Source: Burkholderiaceae bacterium
GTDB taxonomy: Bacteria > Pseudomonadota > Gammaproteobacteria > Burkholderiales > Burkholderiaceae_C
NCBI GenBank assembly: GCA_017999135.1
Contig: JAGOBT010000266.1
Coordinates: 1 to 5,376 of the forward strand
Reading direction: 5' to 3'
DNA: 5,376 bases
Part shown: piece by piece, positions 1 through 5,191 of the stretch
How the letters are laid out: each line of letters opens with the position of its first letter
Numbering within the stretch: the first letter of the stretch is position 1
Notes under the pieces: model-generated
What the model was told of the DNA's origin: nothing
Database searches by the model: none
The model's input: only the letters and a program-made list of their open reading frames with translations
Made by a program: the position numbers and the translations under genes

Positions 1-632
1 CCGGCGAGGGCGGCAACTTCTGCAGCGGCGGCGACGTGCACGAGATCATCGGCCCGCTGGTCAAGATGGACATGCCCGAGCTGCTGGAGTTCACCCGCAT
101 GACCGGCGACCTGGTCAAGGCCATGCGGGCCTGCCCGCAGCCCATCATCGCCGCGATCGACGGGGTTTGCACCGGTGCCGGCGCGATGATCGCCTGCGGC
201 TCGGACATGCGCCTGTCCACGGCGCGCAGCAAGCTGGCCTTCCTGTTCGTGCGCGTGGGCCTGGCCGGCGCCGACATGGGCGCCTGCACCCTGCTGCCGC
301 GCCTGATCGGTCTGTCGCGTGCTGCCGACCTGCTCTTCACCGGCCGCGTGGTGGGCGGTGATGAGGCGGCGAGCTTCGGCTTCTACAACCGCCTGGTCGA
401 TCCCGAGCAACTGCTCGCCGAGGCGCAGGCGCTGGCCCAGAGCCTGGCCGACGGGCCGACCTTCGGCCATGCGATGACCAAGACGATGCTGTGGCAGGAA
501 TGGAACTCGGGCCTGGGCGAGTGCATCGAGGCCGAGGCGCAGGCGCAGGCGATCTGCATGCAGACCCAGGACTTCGAGCGCGCCTACCACGCCTTTGCCG
601 GCAAGACCAAACCCGTCTTCGAGGGCAACTGA
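1..632 (+). CDS. Crotonase-superfamily protein (enoyl-CoA hydratase-like), 5' truncated by the window edge
   Basis: About 209 residues are visible, read from the codon at position 3. A GTG at 36 is not the start, because the conserved crotonase oxyanion-hole motif NFCSGGD lies at 15-35, upstream of it; the true start is outside the window. The second oxyanion-hole segment, GVCTGAG, falls at visible residues 54-60, followed by [15 protein letters not shown] near residues 89-103. Family members act on acyl-CoA thioesters in the cytoplasm as hydratases, isomerases or hydrolases. Ungapped alignment to rat mitochondrial hydratase places Met62 and Arg84 where that enzyme has its two catalytic glutamates, so simple hydration by the classical mechanism is doubtful; Asp91 in GADMG is a candidate acid/base residue. 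It is the first visible gene of the operon and ends 2 bp before the acyl-CoA dehydrogenase. From memory, it resembles the crotonase of 2-aminobenzoyl-CoA/salicylyl-CoA clusters in Burkholderiales. The superfamily is certain; the exact reaction is not. Confidence 0.93.
   Translation, partial: GEGGNFCSGGDVHEIIGPLVKMDMPELLEFTRMTGDLVKAMRACPQPIIAAIDGVCTGAGAMIACGSDMRLSTARSKLAFLFVRVGLAGADMGACTLLPRLIGLSRAADLLFTGRVVGGDEAASFGFYNRLVDPEQLLAEAQALAQSLADGPTFGHAMTKTMLWQEWNSGLGECIEAEAQAQAICMQTQDFERAYHAFAGKTKPVFEGN
621..625 (+). promoter_or_regulatory. Ribosome binding site of the acyl-CoA dehydrogenase gene
   Basis: GAGGG lies 9 bases before the ATG at 635, inside the last codons of the upstream crotonase gene. 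It supports 635 as the start rather than the in-frame ATG at 491, which would add 48 low-complexity residues read out of frame through the crotonase gene. Confidence 0.55.
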
Positions 633-634
633 CC

Positions 635-1846
635 ATGGCCACCCCCGCCGACCTGGCCTGGCCCTTCTTCGACGACGGCCACCGCGCGCTGGTGCCCCGG
701 TTCGAAGGCTGGGCCGCCGATGAACTGCCCGCGCTGCTGCACGGTGCCGAGGACAGCCTGGACGCCGTCTACGCCTGTGTGCGCGAGCTGGTGCGTTCAC
801 TCGGCCGGGCCGGGTTGCTGCGGGTGTGCGTGCCGGCCGCCTATGGTGGCCTGCGCGAGACGCTGGACGTGCGTTCGCTCAGCCTGGGTCGCGAGACGCT
901 GGCGCATCACTCGGGGCTGGCGGATTTCGCCCTGGCGATGCAGGGCCTGGGCAGCGCGCCGGTGACCCTGTTCGGCAGCCACGCGCAGAAGACCGCGCTG
1001 CTGCCGGGCGTGGCCGAGGGCCGCACCATTGCCGCCTTCGCGCTGTCCGAGCCCGACGCCGGCTCGGACGTGGCGGCCATGAGCTGCAGCGCCACCCGGG
1101 TGGAGGGCGGCTGGCGGCTTGATGGCGTCAAGACCTGGATCTCCAACGCCGGCCTGGCCGATCACTACGTCGTCTTTGCGCGCAGCGGCGAGGCCCTGGG
1201 TGCACGCGGCATCTCGGCCTTCATGGTCCCGGCCGACACCCCGGGGCTGGACGCCAGCGAGCGCATCGACGTGATCTCGCCGCACCCGCTGGGCACGCTG
1301 CGCCTGAGCGACTGCCGCGTCGGCGATGCCCAGCTGCTGGGCGAGCCCGGCCAGGGCTTCAAGATCGCGATGGGCACGCTCGACAGCTTCCGAACCACCG
1401 TGGGCGCGGCGGCGCTGGGTTTTGCCCGCCGGGCGATGGCCGAGGGGGTGCAGCGCGCCCAACAGCGCAGCATGTTCGGCCGCACGCTGGCCGACTTCCA
1501 GCTCACGCAGATGAAGGTCGGCGAGATGGCACTGGCCATCGACGCCTCCACGCTGATGGTCTACCGCGCCGCCTGGACCAAGGACGTGCTGGGCCGGCGC
1601 GTCACCCGCGAAGCCTCGATGGCCAAGCTCTTCGCCACCGAGTCGGCCCAGCAGGTGATCGATGCGGCGGTGCAGCTGTTCGGCGGGCTGGGCGTGGTGC
1701 GCGGTGTGCCGGTTGAGCGGTTGTACCGCGAGATCCGGGCGCTGCGCATCTACGAGGGCGCCAGCGAGGTGCTCAAGCTGATCATCGGGGGGCGTGCACT
1801 GCAGGCCGAGGCTCCGCCCGGGGACGCCGGCGGGGCGGCGGCGTGA
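635..1846 (+). CDS. Acyl-CoA dehydrogenase family flavoprotein
   Basis: This 403-residue protein has the usual family length. It should oxidise an acyl-CoA to the 2,3-enoyl-CoA with FAD, passing electrons to electron-transfer flavoprotein in the cytoplasm. The N-terminal helical domain covers about residues 1-130. The FAD/substrate signature LSEPDAGSD is at 137-145 and KTWISNA at 166-172, in the middle beta domain. [12 protein letters not shown] at 278-289 and [10 protein letters not shown] at 347-356 belong to the C-terminal helical domain. The catalytic base is expected at Glu374 in RIYEGAS (371-377), the position used by medium-chain acyl-CoA dehydrogenase. The second family signature departs from consensus at Gly357, normally Asp, Glu or Asn, and the usual Thr after YEG is Ala376. 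It starts 2 bp after the crotonase stop, and its own stop overlaps the start of the transporter gene, so translational coupling is likely. From memory, it resembles the dehydrogenase of 2-aminobenzoyl-CoA clusters, so the substrate may be an alicyclic or aromatic-derived CoA ester; that is inference. Confidence 0.95.
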   Translation: MATPADLAWPFFDDGHRALVPRFEGWAADELPALLHGAEDSLDAVYACVRELVRSLGRAGLLRVCVPAAYGGLRETLDVRSLSLGRETLAHHSGLADFALAMQGLGSAPVTLFGSHAQKTALLPGVAEGRTIAAFALSEPDAGSDVAAMSCSATRVEGGWRLDGVKTWISNAGLADHYVVFARSGEALGARGISAFMVPADTPGLDASERIDVISPHPLGTLRLSDCRVGDAQLLGEPGQGFKIAMGTLDSFRTTVGAAALGFARRAMAEGVQRAQQRSMFGRTLADFQLTQMKVGEMALAIDASTLMVYRAAWTKDVLGRRVTREASMAKLFATESAQQVIDAAVQLFGGLGVVRGVPVERLYREIRALRIYEGASEVLKLIIGGRALQAEAPPGDAGGAAA

Positions 1847-2391
1847 GCGCGGCGGCGGAGCTCGAGGCAGCGGCTGCCGTCACCGCGCCGGAGTTCGGCA
1901 CGGCCGGCCGCTGGCTCTTCACGGCTTGCAGGGTTGCCGCCGTGGCCGGCACGCTGGTGTTCGTGGCCCTGGTGGCCATGTCCATCGTCTCGATCGGCGG
2001 GCGCAAGCTGGCCTCGATGCCGGTGCCCGGCGACGTCGAGCTGCTGCAGCTGTGCGCGGCCTTTGCGTCGTCCTCCTTCTTCGCCTGGTGCCACCTGAAC
2101 CAGGGCGACGTCAAGGTCGACTTCTTCACTGAGCGGCTGCCGGCGCGCTGGGTGAACCTGCTGGATGCCATGGCCTCGCTGATCGTCGCATCGGTCGGTG
2201 CGCTGCTGGCCTGGCGCACCGGCGCCGCCGTGGTCGAAGCCTTCGACGTCGGCGAGACAACCATGATCCTGGGCCTGCCGCTGTGGCCGGGCCCGGCACT
2301 GATGGTGCCCGGCTTCCTGCTGCTGAGCCTGGCCGGGTTGTACCGCTGCGCACTGCACCTGCGGCGTGCGCGCCGGGGTGGGCTCGGCTGA
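1843..2391 (+). CDS. dctQ: TRAP transporter small membrane subunit, DctQ type
   Basis: This 182-residue inner-membrane protein is the small subunit of a tripartite ATP-independent periplasmic transporter. It pairs with the DctM subunit, and the complex takes up organic acids delivered by the DctP binding protein using an ion gradient. Four hydrophobic segments are visible at about residues 27-50, 66-84, 105-127 and 147-169, the DctQ topology. Family-like stretches are [11 protein letters not shown] (61-71) and [20 protein letters not shown] (84-103), which resembles the GHVxVDxxxxxLP pattern. The first 22 residues are Ala/Glu-rich and poorly conserved in style. The GTG start lies in a GTGA overlap with the dehydrogenase stop, and no good Shine-Dalgarno precedes it (only a G-rich run at 1832-1838), so expression probably depends on translational coupling. 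No alternative start lies before the first membrane segment. The next gene, dctM, follows after an unusually long 110-bp gap. Confidence 0.92.
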   Translation: MSAAAELEAAAAVTAPEFGTAGRWLFTACRVAAVAGTLVFVALVAMSIVSIGGRKLASMPVPGDVELLQLCAAFASSSFFAWCHLNQGDVKVDFFTERLPARWVNLLDAMASLIVASVGALLAWRTGAAVVEAFDVGETTMILGLPLWPGPALMVPGFLLLSLAGLYRCALHLRRARRGGLG

Positions 2392-2423
2392 CACCCTCGC
2401 CGATACGGCGTTGAGCGCGGCGG

Positions 2424-2455
2424 TCGGCACGGGCGCAGCGCCGGATCGGCACGGG
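2424..2455 (+). repeat. 10-bp direct repeat flanking a small palindrome in the dctQ-dctM gap
   Basis: TCGGCACGGG occurs exactly at 2424-2433 and again at 2446-2455, 22 bp apart start to start, about two helical turns. An odd palindrome, GGCGC-A-GCGCC, occupies 2432-2442 between them. The spacing would place both copies on one DNA face, so an operator is possible, but short repeats are easy to obtain by chance in DNA this rich in G and C. No convincing promoter was seen nearby. Confidence 0.4.
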
Positions 2456-2480
2456 GCCCCTGCAACAACGCAGGCGGGCC
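2454..2480 (+). other. Small RNA hairpin upstream of dctM
   Basis: CCTGC (2459-2463) pairs with GCAGG (2470-2474) around an AACAAC loop. The stem extends through CC/GG past a bulged C at 2475 and, beyond a G-G mismatch, through GG/CC. It ends 9 bases before the dctM Shine-Dalgarno. No T-run follows, so it is not a terminator; it could be an mRNA processing or stability element. Confidence 0.35.
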
Positions 2481-2489
2481 GCGCAGAAC

Positions 2490-2495
2490 AAGGAG
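2490..2495 (+). promoter_or_regulatory. Ribosome binding site of dctM
   Basis: A perfect AAGGAG lies 6 bases before the ATG at 2502 and fixes that start over the second in-frame ATG at 2511. It gives dctM its own strong initiation signal, unlike dctQ. Confidence 0.85.
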
Positions 2496-2501
2496 CGATA
2501 C

Positions 2502-3842
2502 ATGGACGCAATGAGCGGAATCACGGCGGGTCTGGTGTTGTTCGGCGTCATGCTGCTGCTCATGGTGATGCGCGTGCCCATCGGCATCGCGATGTTCTGT
2601 GTGGGCGCAGGAGGATACGTCTGGCTGACCGGCGGCAACTGGGCTGCGCTGCTGCAGTCGCTCAAGAACCTGGCCTATGCGCGGCTGTCGAACTACGATC
2701 TGGTCGTCATCCCGCTGTTCCTGCTGATGGGCCAGTTCGCGACCCACGGCGGCCTGTCGCGCGCGCTGTTCCGCTTCGTCAGCGCCTTCATGGGCCACTG
2801 GCGCGGCGGCGTGGCGATGGCCGCGGTGGGCGCCTGCGCCGGCTTCGGCGCGATCTGCGGCTCCTCGCTGGCCACTGCGGCCACGATGGGGCAGGTCGCC
2901 CTGCCCGAACTGAAGCGGCTGGGCTACGCTGGCAGCCTGTCCACCGGCACGCTGGCCGCGGGCGGCACGCTGGGCATCATGATCCCGCCGTCGGTGCCGC
3001 TGGTCATCTATGCCATCCTGACGCAGGAGTCCATCGGCAAGCTGTTCATGGCCGCGGTGCTGCCCGGCGCAATGGCGATGCTGGGCTACATGCTGGTGAT
3101 CCGCCTGATGGTCACCCTGCAGCCCGACAGCGGCCCGGCCGGCCCGCGTGTGCCCTGGGCCGAGCGCCTGCGCGCGCTGAGTGCGGTGGCGCCGGTGTTC
3201 CTCGTCTTCGCGGTGGTCATCATCGGCATCTACGGCGGCTGGGCCAACCCGACCGAGGCCGCGGCCATCGGCGCGGCAGCCTGCGGCGTGCTGGCGGTGG
3301 CCACCGGCGGCATGCGCTGGCCCGGTCTGCTCGACACGGCCCTGGGCACCGCGCAGTCGACCGCGATGATCTTCCTCGTGCTGCTGGGCGCCGACCAGCT
3401 CAACACCGCGCTGGCCGTGTCGCAGATGCCGGCCGAGCTGGCCGCCTGGGTCCAGGGCAGCGGCCTGCCGCCGCTGCTGGTGATGCTGGCCATCCTGGCG
3501 GTGTACATCCTGCTGGGCTGCGTGATGGACAGCCTGGCGATGATCCTGCTGACGATCCCCGTGTTCTACCCGGTCGTGATGGGTCTGGACTTCTGGGGAC
3601 TGAATCCGACCGAAAAGAGCGTCTGGTTCGGCATCCTTGCACTGATGGTGGTCGAGATCGGCTTGGTGCACCCCCCGGTGGGCATGAACGTCTATGTCAT
3701 CAACCGCCTGGCGCGCACCGTGCCGCTGACCGAGACCTTCAAGGGCGTGATGCCCTTCCTGGTGTCGGACTTCCTGCGCATCGCGGCCATGCTGTTCTTC
3801 CCGGCCCTGTCGCTGGTGCTCGTGCGCACCTTCCAGACCTGA
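2502..3842 (+). CDS. dctM: TRAP transporter large permease subunit, DctM type
   Basis: This 446-residue inner-membrane protein is the ion-coupled transport channel of the TRAP system, and its length is slightly above the family norm of about 425-430. It is strongly hydrophobic throughout, with many membrane segments. Recognisable DctM blocks in order are RVPIGIAMF (24-32), YDLVVIPLFLLMGQF (65-79), AGFGAICGSSLATAATMGQVALPEL (113-137), TLGIMIPPSVPLVIYA (156-171), GIYGGWANPTEAAAIGA (242-258), LGCVMDSLAMILLTIPVFYPV (338-358) and VHPPVGMNVYVI (389-400). The paired small-residue and Pro-Pro loops are the re-entrant hairpins that line substrate and sodium sites in characterised relatives. It follows dctQ and precedes dctP; the Q-M-P gene order is one of the known TRAP arrangements. 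Subfamily and substrate cannot be fixed from sequence alone, although the company of acyl-CoA genes favours a carboxylic acid. No frameshift or missing block was seen. Confidence 0.96.
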   Translation: MDAMSGITAGLVLFGVMLLLMVMRVPIGIAMFCVGAGGYVWLTGGNWAALLQSLKNLAYARLSNYDLVVIPLFLLMGQFATHGGLSRALFRFVSAFMGHWRGGVAMAAVGACAGFGAICGSSLATAATMGQVALPELKRLGYAGSLSTGTLAAGGTLGIMIPPSVPLVIYAILTQESIGKLFMAAVLPGAMAMLGYMLVIRLMVTLQPDSGPAGPRVPWAERLRALSAVAPVFLVFAVVIIGIYGGWANPTEAAAIGAAACGVLAVATGGMRWPGLLDTALGTAQSTAMIFLVLLGADQLNTALAVSQMPAELAAWVQGSGLPPLLVMLAILAVYILLGCVMDSLAMILLTIPVFYPVVMGLDFWGLNPTEKSVWFGILALMVVEIGLVHPPVGMNVYVINRLARTVPLTETFKGVMPFLVSDFLRIAAMLFFPALSLVLVRTFQT

Positions 3843-3866
3843 GCCGCCCCCGATCCGCAAGCCCGC

Positions 3867-3886
3867 TGCGGGCGCCTCTGCCCGCA
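3867..3886 (+). other. GC-rich hairpin between dctM and dctP
   Basis: TGCGGGC (3867-3873) and GCCCGCA (3880-3886) form a perfect 7-bp stem with a 6-base loop. An additional GCCCGC at 3861-3866 could compete for the middle GCGGGC, although that pairing would leave almost no loop. No T-run follows and dctP begins 30 bases later, so this is not an ordinary intrinsic terminator. A role in mRNA stability or in partial transcription attenuation between membrane and binding-protein genes is plausible. Confidence 0.5.
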
Positions 3887-3903
3887 CGGCCCGGCCAACC
3901 CCG

Positions 3904-3909
3904 AAGGAG
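3904..3909 (+). promoter_or_regulatory. Ribosome binding site of dctP
   Basis: AAGGAG lies 6 bases before the ATG at 3916. The in-frame ATG at 3910 directly abuts it and could not be used efficiently, so 3916 is preferred. The same octamer GAAGGAGA recurs at 3918-3925 inside the coding region, 12 bases before a third in-frame ATG at 3937. Confidence 0.8.
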
Positions 3910-3915
3910 ATGACG

Positions 3916-5013
3916 ATGAAGGAGACGAAGTTGAAGATGAAGATGAAGACCGCCCCGATGCAGCGGCTGCCGCATCTGCGGCTGATCTGTCTGAGCGCCC
4001 TTGCCGCGGCAGCGGCCCTGCCGGCAGCCACGCCCGCGCGCGCCCAGACGGTGACGCTGAAGGTGCATCACTTCCTGCCGGGCACCTCCAACGTGCACAA
4101 CAACCTGATCCTGGCCTGGTGCGACAAGGTGTCCAAACAGTCGGCCGAGCGACTGAAGTGCCAGATCTACCCGGCCATGCAGCTGGGGGGCACGCCGGCG
4201 CAACTGTTCGACCAGGCGCGCGACGGGGTGGCCGACCTCGTCTGGACCATCCCGACCTACTCGGCCGGACGCTTCATCAAGTCCGAGGTGTTCGAGCTGC
4301 CCTTCTTCACGCGCAGCGCCAAGGGATCGAGCCAGGCCTACTGGACCTACGTGCAGAAGTTCGCCACCGACGAGTACAAGGGCGTCAAACCGATCTTCCT
4401 GCACACCAACGACGGCTCCTCCTTCCACCTGAACAACGCCAAGGGCGTGAAGACGCTGGAGGAGCTCAAGGGCCTGAAGATCCGCGCGGCCACCCGGCTG
4501 AACTCGCGCATGCTCGCAGCGCTGGGCGCCACGCCGGTGCAGATGCCGCTGCCCGCGGTGCCCGAGTCGATGGCCAAGGGCGTCATCGACGGCGCGATGG
4601 TGCCCTGGGAGGGCGTGCCCGCGGCCAAGCTGCAGGAGATCGCCAAGAGCCACCTGGACGTGCCCGCCGGGCAGCCGAAGTTCGCCAACTCCATCTTCGC
4701 CTTCGTGATGAACCAGGCCCGCTACAACGGCCTGCCGCCCGAGCTGAAGAAGGTGATCGACGACAACAGCGGCGCGGCGGTGTCGGCCTGGGCCGGCGAG
4801 AAGGGCTTCGACAGCGTGGTGGCGCCCAACCACAAGCTCGCCAGCGGTCGCGGCAACCTGATCCACGCGCTGGGCGATGCGGAATTCCCGCGCTGGGTGA
4901 AGGCGGCCGAGGAGGTCGACGATCAGTGGGTCAAGGAAGTCAGCGCCAAGGGTGCCGACGGCAAGGCCCTGCTGGAAGAGGCGCGCGCGCTGATCAAGCA
5001 GTTCGATCACTGA
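3916..5013 (+). CDS. dctP: TRAP transporter periplasmic solute-binding protein, DctP type
   Basis: This 365-residue precursor binds the substrate in the periplasm and delivers it to the DctQM membrane complex. A Sec signal peptide covers about residues 1-43: a long Lys/Arg-rich n-region (KETKLKMKMK onward), a hydrophobic core ICLSALAAAAALPAA, and a probable cleavage after ARA before QTVTLKVHHF. The mature part has the DctP fold features: YPAMQLGGTPAQLFDQARDG (about 86-105), then LKGLKIRAATRLNSRMLAALGATPV (about 184-208), whose Arg190 sits where the family has the arginine that salt-bridges a substrate carboxylate, then PVQMPLPAVPESMAKGVIDGAM. Carboxylate binding is therefore supported; the identity of the acid is not. 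Two cysteines in the mature protein, at 69 and 82, could form a disulfide. No lipobox is present, so it should be soluble. It is the last gene of the operon and is followed by hairpins and a terminator. Its start is fixed by an AAGGAG 6 bases upstream. Confidence 0.94.
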   Translation: MKETKLKMKMKTAPMQRLPHLRLICLSALAAAAALPAATPARAQTVTLKVHHFLPGTSNVHNNLILAWCDKVSKQSAERLKCQIYPAMQLGGTPAQLFDQARDGVADLVWTIPTYSAGRFIKSEVFELPFFTRSAKGSSQAYWTYVQKFATDEYKGVKPIFLHTNDGSSFHLNNAKGVKTLEELKGLKIRAATRLNSRMLAALGATPVQMPLPAVPESMAKGVIDGAMVPWEGVPAAKLQEIAKSHLDVPAGQPKFANSIFAFVMNQARYNGLPPELKKVIDDNSGAAVSAWAGEKGFDSVVAPNHKLASGRGNLIHALGDAEFPRWVKAAEEVDDQWVKEVSAKGADGKALLEEARALIKQFDH

Positions 5014-5060
5014 GCGCGGTCCCTGAGCGCGGTCCCAGGGCACGGTCCCAGGGCGCACCC
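5011..5060 (+). repeat. Short tandem repeat beginning at the dctP stop codon
   Basis: A 13-bp unit, TGAGCGCGGTCCC, occurs exactly at 5011-5023 and 5024-5036. A third copy with three changes, AGGGCACGGTCCC, is at 5037-5049, and a shortened AGGGCGCACCC is at 5050-5060. The first copy contains the dctP stop codon. The array is non-coding and probably arose by replication slippage. Confidence 0.75.
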
Positions 5061-5093
5061 ACCCGGCGCGGGCACCGCACCCGCGGTGCGCCC
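5051..5093 (+). other. Nested inverted repeats downstream of dctP
   Basis: Two pairings are possible. GCACCGC (5072-5078) and GCGGTGC (5083-5089) make a perfect 7-bp stem with an ACCC loop. Alternatively GGGCGCACC (5051-5059) pairs with GGTGCGCCC (5085-5093) over nine bases with a 25-base loop. The two share the right arm, so they exclude each other. The compact stem is the more likely structure and may protect the 3' end of the operon transcript. Confidence 0.5.
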
Positions 5094-5102
5094 AGTCCAG
5101 AC

Positions 5103-5139
5103 AAAAAAACGGCCCCCCGCAAAAGCTGGGGGCCGTTTT
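5103..5139. terminator. Bidirectional intrinsic terminator between dctP and the ferredoxin gene
   Basis: AAAACGGCCCCC (5106-5117) pairs perfectly with GGGGGCCGTTTT (5128-5139), a 12-bp stem, with a GC-AAAA-GC inner hairpin. Read on the plus strand it ends in TTTT then CG and TT, a modest U-tract for the dctP operon. Read on the minus strand the seven As at 5103-5109 become a U7 tract, which is strong for the ferredoxin gene. Its position between convergent genes fits two-way use. Confidence 0.92.
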
Positions 5140-5160
5140 CGTTGTGCGTCGGCAAGGGCA

Positions 5161-5182
5161 GGCCGCCCCGCGCGGGGCGGCC
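5161..5182. repeat. Perfect 22-bp GC palindrome next to the ferredoxin stop codon
   Basis: The stretch is identical to its reverse complement: GGCCGCCCC, CGCG, GGGGCGGCC. As RNA it gives a 9-bp G-C stem with a CGCG loop on either strand. It lies 9 bases past the ferredoxin stop and about 20 bases before the terminator stem as read on the minus strand. It lacks a U-tract of its own and is probably an mRNA 3'-end stabiliser or pause element. Confidence 0.8.
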
Positions 5183-5191
5183 GCCGATCGC

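Noticed and set aside
36..38. GTG as the start of the crotonase gene
   Set aside because: The conserved oxyanion-hole motif NFCSGGD is encoded just upstream in the same frame, so the gene is truncated by the window, not started here.
491..634. Extension of the acyl-CoA dehydrogenase start back to the ATG at 491
   Set aside because: The added 48 residues are an out-of-frame reading of the crotonase gene with no dehydrogenase similarity. The ATG at 635 has a suitable ribosome binding site and a normal N-terminus.
2424..2442. A sigma-54 promoter before dctM
   Set aside because: CGGCACG resembles the -24 element and a GC dinucleotide sits at the right distance, but the -12 element reads CAGC instead of TTGC. 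In this base composition such partial matches are expected by chance.
2366..3913. A 515-codon plus-strand open frame in another phase over dctM
   Set aside because: Its composition is Arg/Gly/Ala/His-rich without motifs. The DctM reading phase has the ribosome binding site and all family blocks.
1782..4031. A 749-codon minus-strand open frame covering dctQ, dctM and their gaps
   Set aside because: Its translation is His/Gln/Arg/Gly/Asp-rich with no recognisable domain, and it lies antisense to clear membrane-protein genes. It is a by-product of high-GC codon third positions.
4981..4990. A run of five alternating CG dinucleotides as a Z-DNA or regulatory element
   Set aside because: It encodes ordinary Ala-Arg-Ala residues at the dctP C-terminus and is too short to stand out in this GC-rich sequence.
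3739..5058. A 439-codon minus-strand open frame across dctP
   Set aside because: It is low-complexity His/Gly/Leu/Arg-rich and antisense to an unmistakable solute-binding protein gene; it also ends inside the convergent repeat region.
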